Source: Amoebophrya sp. A120 (Eukaryota > Sar > Dinophyceae > Syndiniales > Amoebophryaceae). Taken from it: a stretch of 64,000 bases of DNA. The first letter of the stretch is position 1; each line of letters begins with the position of its first letter. Under the pieces are notes generated by a model. That model was not told the DNA's origin, did no database searches, and saw only the letters and a list, made by a program, of their open reading frames with translations. Both the position numbers and the translations under genes were made by a program. The DNA is taken from the NCBI GenBank assembly GCA_905178155.1, contig CAJINV010000003.1, positions 7,611,882 through 7,675,881 on the forward strand. The letters are read 5' to 3'. This document shows, piece by piece, positions 1-11,041 of this stretch.

Positions 1-855
1 CGCCGGTTTGCCGGGGCCGCCAGGTTGCTCGCAGTCCGCAGCCGAGTGTGGCGATTTGGGCACACGAGACGCCAACACAGACGCGGCGCGGTTGTGCACA
101 CAAACAGCAGCGGAGTCCATGCGCGCGCCGCGTTTTCGGTTGCATTGCAACACACTTTGGCACGAGCTACGCCGAAGGTTTCCCGGGAAACCTTAAACGA
201 CCCTGCCCGAGCGGAGTCCATTGATTTCTAGGTCTCACAGCGTCACTTTCTCGATTTCAAAGAGGAGGAGCACAGGCTATATGGAGCTCGACCGTCATGG
301 CCAAAAAGCACAGATCGCGAAATGTCGCTCGTACTGGAGGAAATAACGACACCGACAAAATAGCTGCAACTGGCACGAAGCATCGTCGTGCCGTGGATAC
401 CAATGTGCGCGGCACGCACTTTTGAAGAAGAGCAGCTACCACACGCCCGGCCAACATGATGATCATGAATAATCAAACACACTTCGAAAAATGGGAGACA
501 TATCCGGCGGATGTTGCCAGCGCTACGGGTCACCTTATTGATCGCATCACTTCTTATGCTCTTCGCTTCGTGCTTATGGCGTAAGCACGGCGTACTCATT
601 CGACTGTACTTACTTAATCGTAAAAACTGAAAATCGAACTGACCAAGGCGAGTGCGGCCTGGAGCCCATTTTTGCGAATGGGGACATGATAAGAAAGAAA
701 TACGGATGAGCTCGCTGGTAGGTATAGCGAAGAAACTTGTGCCGGGGCATGATCTTTCACAGAGGAACTTGGGCATGATCTTTCACAGAGCACGCCTTTT
801 GTGGCGACAAACTCAAGGACTCAAGTTCGCAGTCTCAAGTTCGGAGTCGCTGCGT
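1..855. other. Left flank, no gene recognised
   Basis: No frame here gives a protein I can recognise. The open frames are short, and none continues the methyltransferase gene that ends at 856. A decapeptide-sized direct repeat (gggcatgatctttcacagag) occurs at about 745-764 and 771-790. The stretch is probably the 3' intergenic DNA of the minus-strand gene to its right. Confidence 0.5.
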
Positions 856-3382
856 CTACTGGGACACAGTAAGCCCGTCGAGAATCAGCGAGATGTTCCG
901 CACGCCGGTTTTTTCCTCGTCCTCCACTTCGTCGTCTCCGTCGTAGAACGGATCGAACTCTAGCACGTAGCCCAACTGGAGAAACTGGCGAATCAGTTCC
1001 GTCGCTTCCTCTACGTAGCGCCTTCCAGACGTCCCTTCGAAGACTATCTGTTTCGGCCTTGCTTCTGGGCCGTATGTTAAACAGTGCCGGCGCACGCTCC
1101 TCATTATGTCGAAGTCCAGGCCCTCACAGTCTAACTGGAGCAACTCCGGGCGCTGAACGTTGTAGACTGCCAGCAACTGCGTGTAGCTAACCGCAGGGAC
1201 CGTTTTAGAACTCTCGGCGTCCACTATCCCGAGTCGCTGCAACCGCCCGTAGAAGTAGCTGTATCCTGTGTAAAAACGTCCCCACCCCAGAGTCGAGATG
1301 GGGATTTTGCAACATAAACCTAGAACTTTTGGGGGTCACGCATCACAAGTTGCAGTCCGTAGTGTAGTGCAGGTTCGCAAGGCCAGCTGCATCAGAAATC
1401 CATCTGCTCATCCTGGTCACAGCATTACAAATGCCGAAACACGATTGGAAATGCCTTTCATGGGGAAGCGCATTACAAGTGTTCCTGTCATTGCAAATCT
1501 GCATGACAACTCTGGGGTGGCTACGTTTTTACACGGGATAAGCTGGGTCGCTGGTTCACGCTGGCGCAAGCGGTTGCGAGCTGTCCCGTGTGGTAGCAGG
1601 TCCAGCATTTCGCTCGCTGATGGAGAGAGCACGCGCAGCCCGTTCGCCACGACTTTTCCAGTTCCACAATCTTGTCCTTTGGTACGAAGTAGACTGGTAT
1701 GCATTGCAAATCCATCCGGGTCTGGATTATCATGCGAAGCGTGGTCATTCCCCCCGCAAGGATCTCTATTGAGAGAGTTACAACAATAAAAGCATTTGAA
1801 GTAAACTACCTAAGAATACCTAAAGCAAAAATTATACTACGCTAGGAAAAATAGATCCTGGTTTGAAAGCATGAATTTTCGTGCTTTGGAACTTGCTATC
1901 GTGAGTGCAATTCTGGAAGTGGATATTTAGGGCTTGAGCGAGAAGAAGGAGAGGGCAGTTGTGTGCAGAGAGGCAAATAAGCATGACAGATTTGCAGAAT
2001 AGAAGAGGAGGTTAGGAGGAAGAAGAAAGAAAAGGTTAGGAGGAAGAAGGAACGAGCAGAGCACTTCATAACTTTTGCGTTCTTGTGGTCTGCTGGTGAT
2101 GAACGTCTTCACCAACGCCTTAAGCGCCGGCCTAAACCTGCCGTTTGCCTACGGGAAGCAGACCGATCATGATCCGCGGCTCCAGCCTCGCGCAACCCTG
2201 CAGGAAAAGACACCGGTGGGCGCAGGCGCAGCTAGCTTTTCTCACTGCGCTCAATCTCTCATCATGAATTTAAATTAATGGTTAGAGCTAGAGCTAGAAC
2301 AGGACACAGCGTATCTTTATGCCTGATCTTCGGCATTTTTCGCACATATTAATTGGGATAGGATGCATTTTACCACGTGGAGCCATGTGCTGCATTTTGA
2401 ATTCGTTAATACATTTTTCTGAGTTTGTCATGCAAAAGATTCATATTGCATAAAGCGTCACTCTATCTGGACCCAGACAGATCCGCAGAGGATAACTGTG
2501 GCGGGCTTGGAATATTTCTCCAACGCCACGACATACGAAGCTTCGTGATCCGTGGCCGAACACTGCGGCGCTTTTTCCGTCTTGCCTGTCGGCAGACTGC
2601 CGGGCTGCTCTCCCCGCCGGTCTTCCTCTGCCGGCGACGCCTCGTGTACGTCCCGCCCCCGCGGAACCCCAACCATCGCCACATTGGCCAGGTTGAGGTT
2701 GCTATGCTGCGGTAGTTCCTGCAGGACCCAAGGGATCACGTCAACCGCCAGCCCATAGATATTCTCAGCCGGCTCCCGCATCCACCTGTGCCACTTTTTG
2801 TAGTAGTGATAGTTTCCAGCTTATCGTGAGAAAAAGTCTTACAGTTACACATTGTGTTGCGGGACAAGCTCAAGCAACAGAGATAAAACCTTTGTCATGT
2901 CGAAAATGCTTGCGATGCTCGTTCTGTGAAAGCTTTTTTTCGTGATTTCCGCATTACGCGTTTTCTTTGTCATGCAGGACAGCACTCACTGTGTTGCTGA
3001 AGCTGCAGCAAGTGTGTCACCGTAAAACTTTTTCCTTATCCTTGCATAAAGTGCTGCACGAAGAAAAGGACCCGTCTGCCAACGGAAACACCGCGTGGCT
3101 GATGGTGTTGTAGTTGCTCGTCCCTATTTCGCAGAAGTGGATCACTCGGCGCGGGCTCCCTGGCGACGGTTGATACTCCGTTGACAAAAAACGAGTCAGC
3201 TCGCACTCCTCCGCAGAACTTAGGGGCTCCATCCATGGTTTTTGCCCTGCGTCCCGTCGCAACCGCTTGGCATCAGGTACCGCTTCAGAACTCCCACCAT
3301 CGCTAAGGACTTTCGAAAGATGATTCTCCGGCGGGCTGCTTCGACGCTTTCCCGTCGGTGATGCTTCCGGCACATCAGTCAT
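856..3382 (-). CDS. FkbM-like SAM-dependent methyltransferase, 4 exons
   Basis: Exons, in gene order: 3382-3060, about 2785-2470, 1765-1541 and 1256-856. The first junction is canonical (GT at 3059, AG at 2786) and gives the continuous text ADGSFSS/WMREPAENIYGLAVD. The last intron is an introner (1262-1540): removing it plus one AGCTG copy joins RPS to YFYGRLQRLGI in frame. Family hallmarks are CEIGTSNYNTI near the N-terminus (the SAM-binding start seen as a GTSD/GTSN motif in FkbM-type proteins), IYGLAVDVIPWVL, then PVYFVPKDKI and LLQLDCEGLDFDIM (the D-x-EG-x-D motif). The start is the ATG at 3382. The donor of exon 2 is not resolved, so up to about 700 bp (1766-2470) is intron of uncertain ends. 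The substrate is unknown. FkbM-type enzymes O-methylate sugars or small molecules, but nothing here fixes the acceptor. Confidence 0.7.
1262..1540. mobile_element. Introner E1 (family A), intron of the FkbM-like gene
   Basis: The element is 279 bp, from TATCCTGTGTAAAAACGTCC to its inverted copy ending GTTTTTACACGGGATA. It is flanked by the 5-bp duplication AGCTG (1257-1261 and 1541-1545). Its removal with one AGCTG restores the reading frame. It is the same length as E10 (40557-40835) and matches it when reversed. Confidence 0.9.
2829..3036. repeat. Imperfect inverted repeat inside a canonical intron
   Basis: The arm GAGAAAAAGTCTTACAGTTA (from 2829) is matched in reverse complement near 3011-3036 (AGGAAAAAGTTTTACGGTGA). 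The intron containing it uses ordinary GT-AG sites. This could be the remnant of an introner whose host junction has been converted to canonical splicing. No clean target duplication remains. Confidence 0.4.
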
Positions 3383-3995
3383 GCACTTCTACCGGGCGGC
3401 GAGGTCCGAAGGAAACTGGCTCGGCGGGTAATCAGTAAAAGAAACGGAGCGGCATGCTTTTTTTGAGGGTGTGGCACACTTTCGGCTGTTCTGCAACGAG
3501 AACAATGGATTTGCTCTGACCACAACGATTGGCCCTTCGACTGTGTCTCTCACTCTCAGCAACACACTTCTCGCCCTCACAATAGATACAGTTCGAAACA
3601 GAAACACGTCTGCGCCGCGAGCAGTGCTCGCAGGTTGTAGGAAGGTTGCTACTTCGGCAACACACGCTTGTCGCTCTTTTTCACTACTCCAGACTCAAAA
3701 ACTCCCTCGCCAATGCAGCTTCCAGCAAAATCAACACCACCACGATCTCCCCATTGCCCTACTTACAAGAACAGTTGATCGTCTTGCCGCTGTCGCCGCG
3801 GTCCATTCCGAGTCAGCGTCTTCCGTAAACTCAGTCAGCAGAGCTAGTGGGGAAGTGCCTTGTACGAGCGTCGCGCGTGAAAAATTGTAGTCAGAAATCA
3901 AGGTTGTCGCTATCGTTGGGGGTGTTCCGGGTTTTTGGGAGTAGGAAATGCAGACAACCGCAGTTCGGGTGAAGCAAGTACATCGATCCTGTTGG
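3383..3995. other. Intergenic, no gene recognised
   Basis: This lies between the start of the methyltransferase gene and the end of the SNARE gene. A plus-strand frame of about 139 codons (3471-3890) has no recognisable motif and no partner exon. I treat it as noncoding or promoter DNA. Confidence 0.5.
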
Positions 3996-4535
3996 TCACA
4001 TGAACCACCACATGAGGAAAAAGATGAACAACACGAAGAGGAGCATGTGGCACATATGATTTCCTGCGCCGCGCTTCATCATCCCGTTCAGGGAGGCTAT
4101 GGTGCCCTTCAGGCCGCCCCCTGCGCGTTCAAAATCCTCCGAAAGTCCATCCAGAATGCGATTGCCGGCCGCCACGTCCTGTCCAATTCCCTGAGCCACG
4201 TTTTTCAAACTGGACACCTTCCCCAGCAGCGAGGAGATGTATTCGTCGTTTTCCTCCTGGAGTATCTGATTTCCCCCGGCCATGGCACCCTGACCACCCG
4301 GCTGCTGCGAGGACGAGGAAGAGGAGCCATTCATGCCCTCCATCACGTTGAGCGGACCCCGCTTGGACCGGGCCCCGATCAGCATGGCCTTTTGGTCAAC
4401 CTCCATCCGCCGCGTGTAGTCGATTCGGCCGCGGCGCTCCATGTTGAGACCACTGCTGCTCGAGCTTGCAGAGGAGGCACCGCCGCCACCGGGGACGTTC
4501 GGGTTTGCTACCGCAGGAGCGCCCAGGCTAGCCAT
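3996..4535 (-). CDS. Bet1-like Qc-SNARE, tail-anchored, single exon
   Basis: This 179-residue protein starts at the ATG at 4535. A disordered Ser/Gly-rich N-terminal half (residues 1-90) is followed by a SNARE heptad region that begins LQEENDEYISSLLGKVSSLK and runs to about residue 155. A C-terminal membrane anchor (HMLLFVLFIFFLMWWFM) ends the protein. The order and spacing match Bet1-type SNAREs, which act in ER-to-Golgi vesicle fusion. The long N-terminal extension is unusual for Bet1, which is normally about 120 residues. By alignment with human BET1 from memory, the central zero-layer Gln falls on Gly here (DVAAGNRIL). There are no introns. The anchor and heptads are plainly visible. The assignment to Bet1 and not another Qc-SNARE (Sft1) is likely but not certain. 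Confidence 0.85.
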   Translation of the reverse strand: MASLGAPAVANPNVPGGGGASSASSSSSGLNMERRGRIDYTRRMEVDQKAMLIGARSKRGPLNVMEGMNGSSSSSSQQPGGQGAMAGGNQILQEENDEYISSLLGKVSSLKNVAQGIGQDVAAGNRILDGLSEDFERAGGGLKGTIASLNGMMKRGAGNHMCHMLLFVLFIFFLMWWFM

Positions 4536-5503
4536 CCATGAGATCTATCGCGTAAACATGTACTGTTGAGCGAAGCGGAGCTAAATACAGGTACCCGTAT
4601 AATTTTATGATTTTGTTGAGCAGAGGAAATACAGCAGTCTTTGAGGAACTTTTAATCTTTGACGAGGAGGGGAGAAGAAGATTGCCTCAATTATGTATGC
4701 CCAATGAAACTAACATGCACATGCTCTCTCAAGGTTCGTCTACGCACTTACTATGAATTAACACTTACACTTCTTCTTCCGTAAAAGATATTGCAGAGCT
4801 GGACGCTCACGGGACACAGCCGACGCCCTTCGCGTGCTTGCCTCGTCAACATCGAGGAGCTTAATTGATTCCGACTAAATGGGCCAAAGATCGCTGAGGT
4901 TTGCGTTTGCTTTTCTTTGTCGTGTCAGGAACAGGGAGAGAATCTTTTGACGGGTCGTATTATGCGACCACACGTCCAGCGGGAAACCTGTACAGTCAAG
5001 CGATAGCGATAGTCGCAAGAAATCGCCCTCGCGATTGCCGACAATCAATCCTATTTCGATCATTCGTACGAATTTCGTCTTGAAAACGAAACTCGATCGC
5101 CGTCTCATTCTGTTTTTCATCTTTCAAAAATTTGCATGCTATCCGTGCCATCTGTGCTCAGTGCCAAGTCGTGTCCGTGTGTGCAAGTGGAATAACGAAA
5201 AGATCTCTTTTCAAAAACTATGTACCATGTGACAGCAAGTACCCCAAAAGAAGCATTGTTCCTCTGAGGTCCCATGCATGCACACAACCAGTAGTCACGC
5301 GTGCAGCTGCAGCAAGTCGTCAAGACACTCTGATACCAAAAACTGCGCAAAAAATAGCGTTGCTCCTCTGACGACGGACTTAGAGGTCAAAGGTAAAGTA
5401 CATTCTTATGCGCGGGGACAGAAGTGTTCATCCAAACATCGATCATGTATCAAAGAAAGTTCAGATCCATTAGCTGCTGCAGCAGGTCCTTTTTGCCGGT
5501 TGA
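4536..5503. other. Intergenic, no gene recognised
   Basis: This 968-bp stretch separates two minus-strand genes. Several short overlapping frames occur on both strands, none with family features. It presumably holds the SNARE promoter and the 3' end of the aminopeptidase transcript. Confidence 0.5.
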
Positions 5504-8500
5504 TCACGCAGCAACCCGCTCAAACTTAAGCTTGGCCCAAAATTCCGGAGTCGCAAGCTCCGACTTTTTCAAATATTCCACGAACCGAGCGTTGACTCTG
5601 GTCCGCTCGCATACTTGTTTCAGCGTGCGCTGGATAGAGGGCTCGTCCCGATCCTTGAAGAAGGCCTCCGTTTGCTCGGCGCGCTCAAATGTGCTACCAC
5701 TGCAGGACACAGACACCACGTGCTGCAGAAGCGAACCTGATGGTTTGCGAATCCTCACTTGTAGCTAGCATAAGGAGCACTTGGCGTGACACCGCAGAAA
5801 AAAAATGAAGAACAAGAACATGTGCGTAACCCTGACATAACAACTGTGGACCTCAAACAAGAGGTCATGCAGCAAAACACAAATAGAGCATAAAAAGTAC
5901 TGTTTGCGCTCGCGATTCTTTTTTTGATCGTGTCGTAATTTTCTCGCATCCAATCAAAGATGAGCACATTTCCAGGCTTGCCCGACCCTGAGACGCCGGT
6001 CATCGGATAGAAGAAGTCCTGGATCTTGATATCATAGGTTTCCTGCAACGTCTTTCTCTTGTACTCCACGTTTTCCACGTAACCGAGGGCGGCGTAGATT
6101 GCGAGCCGATGCGCTTGTTGCGTTTGCGGGTCCTTCATGATCTGCACAAGCTGCTCCCATACCTCGACGCATCGCTCTTTGTTTTGCAGCATGACGGTAA
6201 ACACGCTGCGCTTGTAATCGTCTGGCAGAAGCCCAGTCTTGCGATCCTGAACGAATGCCTCGTACCTTCGTGCCGCCTCCGCTTGCACCGCCGGATCCGA
6301 AGGCGCAAACCTTCATGTAGTTCTACTTCTTTCGGAAGGTGTAATTCCATTTTGCTTTTTTTGTCTACGCGAGGCTTTTTCGCATTGATTTTCTCGTCAT
6401 AAAGTAATAAACTATTCCTCGAAACAAAGAGAAATCCATGTAGCAAAAAAGCCGCACGCCTCGCACAAACCGAAACGACTAAAAAAACGACCAGACTCTA
6501 AAATGAAATAGTATACGTGGACATGAGTCCGATCAAGACCCCTCGGAGTTGCTTTGTCAGATCGTCATCGGCTTCTTTGTGGTCCCAACCAAGCTCAGCG
6601 CAGGGTCTCTGAATGAGGTCGCTGACGAATTCTTGGAACTTGGTGTAAACACTTGATCCCATTTCTGGCAGCACGCGGTCCAAACCGTCGATCGCGGCTT
6701 TCAAAGCACACCACACGTTGCTGTTGTCCTCCTGGGCAAACCCACGCAGCAGAAAAAAAAGCGCGGTTGGATCTTCCAGGTGTCCCGACCGGCAGAGTTC
6801 CATGGTGTCCTGCAGTACTCCGATCCTGAATTAGCAATGTTTGTGGATTCGACCCTCATGACAATGCCGATTGCACTCGTCACAGAATATTAAGTACCGC
6901 ATGACTTTTAAATTAGTGCTGTGTCCATAGATGTACGAGTGTAAAATGCACTCCTCTTATTTTGCTGCTTCTGAGTTTCATGCAATGATGCTCTGTATCG
7001 TCGTTGCTTCAGGAATGAGTAAGCAAAATGGACTGCTAGCAAAAGTACCGGTCCTCGGCGCAAAGTTCCTTTGATGCGACCGCTTTTGCCAAATCCTCCA
7101 ACAGTGCAGTTCCCTCGTAGAGCACACGCACGGGCACAAATTGCCCCGCATTCACCTTTACCCACCGACTGCCCTGCGGGAGCTTGAAAGTCTGCTGCTT
7201 CTCGTATCCTGCGTAAACACAGGGCCCACGACACCCAGTAGTCACGATGGGGAATCTGCTACACAAATCAGCAAGTTTTGGCTGTCGCGCGTGACACACA
7301 CATGAGAAGTAGTACACAGGCTGCCAGGAAAGACACGTCGTGTTTGGCTAGTGCAGCCGGGTCACGAATCGACTTTCGTAATCATGTGATCTCTAGTAGA
7401 GCTCGAGCATGACAAGTTCGAGTTCCAAGATAGCATTAGAAAATGGGCACTCACGTGGCTGCGCAGGGGAAACATTTCAGGCACGCAGATTGGCATGATA
7501 ACTCTGGGCGGGCGGGGACGTTTCTACACAGGATATCTCGTTAAGAAACTGGATCTCCTCCTGGTAGCCGTTGTTCGTTGCGAGAAGTATTGGCACGGTC
7601 CAGATCTTCTCGTCATCTCCTTCCTGGACCGAGTTATCAGCCAAGTACCACCGCTGGCTCAGCTGGAGCGTGGTTGCGTCAGGCCGAGAAACGGTGAGAA
7701 CCGGGAACCTGCAGCACGAGGAATGGATGCATTTTTTTCGTTCTTTAGCGGATTCAAAATTTCTGAAGTAATGAAGGAGGTTTTAGATAGTAACTGCGCC
7801 AGCAAGGGGGCTGCTCCGAAAGCACATACCTACATTCTCGTGCCAGAATGCCCTTGGCACCTGATACCGACCGCTGCGCCACACTAAAATAGAAAATGCA
7901 CTTGTCTACGTACTCTATTGAGGTACTTTTTTTACCCCATTTGCTCGGTCCAGCCCTTCATGATCTCCGCCACCGGCTTGCCGCTGACCTCCTCCCAGGC
8001 CTTCCAGAGGTCAAAGGTTTGCGTGTTGCCATACTTGTGCCGCTCCATGTACAAGCGCAGCCCCTCCTGAAACTTCTCCTTCCCCAGCGTGGCGAAGATC
8101 ATCCGGCACACGCTCCCGCCCTTGCAGTAGCTGATCGCATCGAAGATCTCGTCCACCTGTTCGGCCTTCGGGATGGGCACCTGGATCGGGTGCGACGACC
8201 GCAAAGAGTCCAATCGCAGCGCCGCCGCCTGGTCGTCGCACACGAAACTTTCCCAGATCCGCCACTCGGGGAACAACGCATCCGCGGAGAAGGTCTGCAT
8301 AAAGTTCGCAAAGCCCTCGTTCAGCCACAAATCATTCCACCACTCCATGGTCACCAGGTTTCCGATATCCCACAGAAAAAAGTTGGCAGGGCATATTTTG
8401 TAATGCAAAAATAAATACACAGAAAGATCTGTCATGGGCGGCCTCATAGCATGCTGCTTAGGATACGCAATACAGTTTTTTTTGTGTATTTATTTTTGCA

Positions 8501-10143
8501 TTACAAATGTGACCTGCCAGCTTTTTTCTGTGGAATATCCGAACCACTGGTGCGCCAGCTCGTGGGTCACCACGCTGGCCACTCGCTGCTTTCGCGCGGT
8601 GGAGGTTTTGGAAACGTCCAGTAGCAAATCAATCTCGCGGTAGGTGACGAAGCCCCAGTTCTCCATCGCGCCCGCGGCGAAGTCGGGGATGGCGGCCATG
8701 TCGCATTTGGGGAGCGGGTAGGCGATCTGGAAAAACTCGTTGTAGAATTCCAGACACCGGGTGGCCACCTCCAGCGAGAACGACAGCTGCTCCGCCTTGC
8801 CCGGCACCGACATGCACCGCACCGTCGTCTTGGGCCCGTGCACGCCCGCGGTTTCTTGCGTCAGGTAGTCCAGTTCCCCGACCAGGAACGCCAGCAAGTA
8901 CGTGCTCATCTTGGGTGAGGTGCCGAACTTGAACGTGACAGTGTTGTCCGCCTCGTTACTGATTTTTGACACCTCCGGCATATTGGAGAACGCCTGGAAC
9001 TTCTTGTCCACAACCATGGTCACGTCGAACACGCTATGCAGAGGCAAACGGGTGGGGTGAAAGAGGAGGCGGCGTAGTCCTACAAAGCCTTGTGTCGGGG
9101 GCAACGCCAGTGGCTGCTACTTTCTCTTATACCGGTAGTCTCCTGCTCCTCTGTAGAAGTTCACCGAAAAATGCGCCTCAAAAGATCCAAGGGTGGTCTG
9201 AGGAAAAAAGTACTTGTTCAGTGCTAGTCAAGAAGTGCGAAAGACGAAGACGCGCGAGAAAGACAAATTGATGTTGATAGCAAAAGTATAATGCATGTCC
9301 GCGTCATTAATGACATAATGATAATCTTTATATTCGTTTCTTCGGTCGTGTCTTCACTATCATGATCTGTTTGTTCAGTAGCAGCTGCACATCTCGAGTG
9401 GCAGCCCAGATTTCGCCCCCGTTTGCATCTACACAATTCGCTTTTCGTGCTGGCTCATCCACGCAGGGAAAGCAGCGGCGCGCGTCGATGGCCTCGAACT
9501 GCGTTACCGCCAAACGCCGTTTCTGTCCAAGCGTGTCCACATAATTTGATTGGTAAAACCCGCACATCTGGTCATTCAAAATACCTAGAATAACAAATCA
9601 AATGAAGATTTGTCGCCAACTCACTACGTACGTCACCACGTGCTGGCAACCTGCGTCTAGCCATACCATAGCAAGAACGAACTGTAGTCAGGCAGTCGAA
9701 ATATTACGCGCTCGGATCATCATGTTGATATTTCAAAAGATACGACGCGCTTTCACGCTGCATCTCCCATTACATTCGCATTCCAAGAAAGCAAAAAGTA
9801 GGAACTATAACGTACCATCGAACTTTGGGATGCACAGCTTCCCGACGGCTTCGCCGACCGGAAGAACGTGGTCCCCAAAAGAAATTACGACGGTCGTTTC
9901 TTTTGGCTTGAAGGTGATGCTCTCGGCCGCCAGTTTTTCTCCCGTTGCCGCGGGCGTGAAAAAGGCATCACTGAAGCAGAGCTCCTTAGCATTCAGGTAC
10001 AGCTCTGAGGTCGCAACCTCCACGTCGTAGGTCACTTCCAGCTTGCCGGAGAATACGCAGCGGTCCAAGTCCGGTCGCAGCTCCAGTTCGTACAAAATAG
10101 GCACGGCATCGTCGGGCAGAATTGCCCGATCGATTTCCGCCAT
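5504..10143 (-). CDS. M1 family zinc aminopeptidase (puromycin-sensitive type), 9 exons
   Basis: Exons: 10143-9816, 9584-9433, 9032-8538, 8360-7936, 7708-7536, 7199-7049, 6825-6517, 6310-5901 and 5757-5504. They sum to 2697 nt, or 898 residues plus stop, the usual length for this family. The enzyme removes N-terminal residues from peptides. Visible motifs are [16 protein letters not shown] in the N-terminal domain, the exopeptidase motif GAMEN (about residue 278), the zinc motif HELAH followed by the distal Glu in NEGFAN, and the ERAP1-C-like helical C-terminal half ([10 protein letters not shown]...[12 protein letters not shown]). No signal peptide is visible, so a cytosolic enzyme is likely. 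Introners E2 and E3 interrupt it, and E3 splits the zinc-binding segment right after HQWFG. The second intron (9033-9432) begins GTAGAT but ends ATAGC and carries degenerate terminal repeats (E4). Five of the remaining introns are GT-AG. Confidence 0.93.
7205..7535. mobile_element. Introner E2 (family A) in the aminopeptidase
   Basis: The element is 331 bp, flanked by TCTCG (7200-7204 and 7536-7540). The left end TATCCTGCGTAAACACAGG pairs with the right end GGACGTTTCTACACAGGATA. Removing element plus one duplication joins FLNE to [10 protein letters not shown] in frame. Its left interior matches the reversed right interior of E10. Confidence 0.88.
8366..8537. mobile_element. Introner E3 (family C) splitting the zinc motif region
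   Basis: The element is 172 bp, with TCCGA at 8361-8365 and 8538-8542. Its terminal inverted repeats are unusually long, about 55 bp per arm: TATCCCACAGAAAAAAGTTG ... GTAATGCAAAAATAAATACA pairs with the other end. Excision with one TCCGA yields [13 protein letters not shown]. Confidence 0.92.
9035..9431. mobile_element. Degenerate introner E4 in the aminopeptidase
   Basis: The left end TATGCAGAGGCAAACGGGTG is partly mirrored by the right end CCCCCGTTTGCATCTA. The flanking 5-mers (CACGC and CACAA) match only in CAC. The intron that restores the frame (KANC-VFDVT) is 400 bp, 9033-9432. It is probably an older element. Confidence 0.55.
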
Positions 10144-11041
10144 ACTGAAGAAAGAAGTTTAATTGTGTCTGATCCTGCTCGTCTTCAACATGAAAGTTTA
10201 TTGCCGCCAATTCTATTTCTCCTTTCTATTTATTCCCAAAAAGAACAAAACCTGGAAAAAGTTCGACACAGAAGATGAAGAAGGAAATAGACCTGCTTCT
10301 CACAGAATCAATCTTCACGATTTCTTTACTGCATCTTCTGGCTCGTTCCTATGACTATGACCTAGTATGAAAGTATAAGCATGATATATGTAGTCCGCTG
10401 TCCAGAGCCTTGCTGTGTTTGCGCTTATATTTGAAGCCGAGTTTGCAAGAGACACCCGGCAAAAAAGTCACAAATCAATATCAAGAGGATCAACGACAGG
10501 TGGAGGAAATAGGTAGATCAATATCAGACCGGAAGATGCTGTGGTCCCCATAACGAACACGCAAATTTGTACTGCTCGCAACGCCGCTTCTCAATGCTAG
10601 AGGCTGCGCGATCGACGTCATCTCTTTTGGTGCGCGCTCTTACTGGCGTTCTTTGTTTCAAACAAAGCTCGAAGTACTTGCGTTCATTCTTGCTTGGAGA
10701 AAAAGAGGTCGCACAAGCCACTCGCATGGAGCGTCCAAAGGGAGTCGCCGACGGGGTCACGAAATTTGGGGAGTTGATAACACAGAGATGCGTTGTGTTT
10801 CAGGAATTAGCATTTTGGTTGGGTAGACCGGTCGTCCAGGGCGGAGCAAGTAGCTCTGCGAAGACCCATTTGTGGGGAGAGAAAGGGAAAAAACACGTGC
10901 CCAAAGCCAAAACGCGGCTCAAGAGCCTCAAGCACCGCAAAGGTCGTTCTTCTTCTTGTTGAAAGCGCGACGTAATCACGGGTGTAACAAATTGATTACT
11001 TAGATGCAGCTTGAAGCTATGGCGGTCACAGTACCTTTCCC
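10144..11041. other. Intergenic, no gene recognised
   Basis: This 898-bp stretch contains a plus-strand frame of about 130 codons (10567-10962) without an ATG at its start and without family features. I see no RNA gene or repeat. Confidence 0.5.

Noticed and set aside
3948-4541. Plus-strand open frame of 197 codons
   Set aside because: It is antisense to the Bet1-like gene, whose SNARE heptads and membrane anchor are convincing. The frame is a shadow of GC-rich coding DNA.
10567-10962. Plus-strand 131-codon frame between the aminopeptidase and RBR genes
   Set aside because: It begins with a non-ATG codon, has no recognisable motif, and would be the only plus-strand gene in the window.
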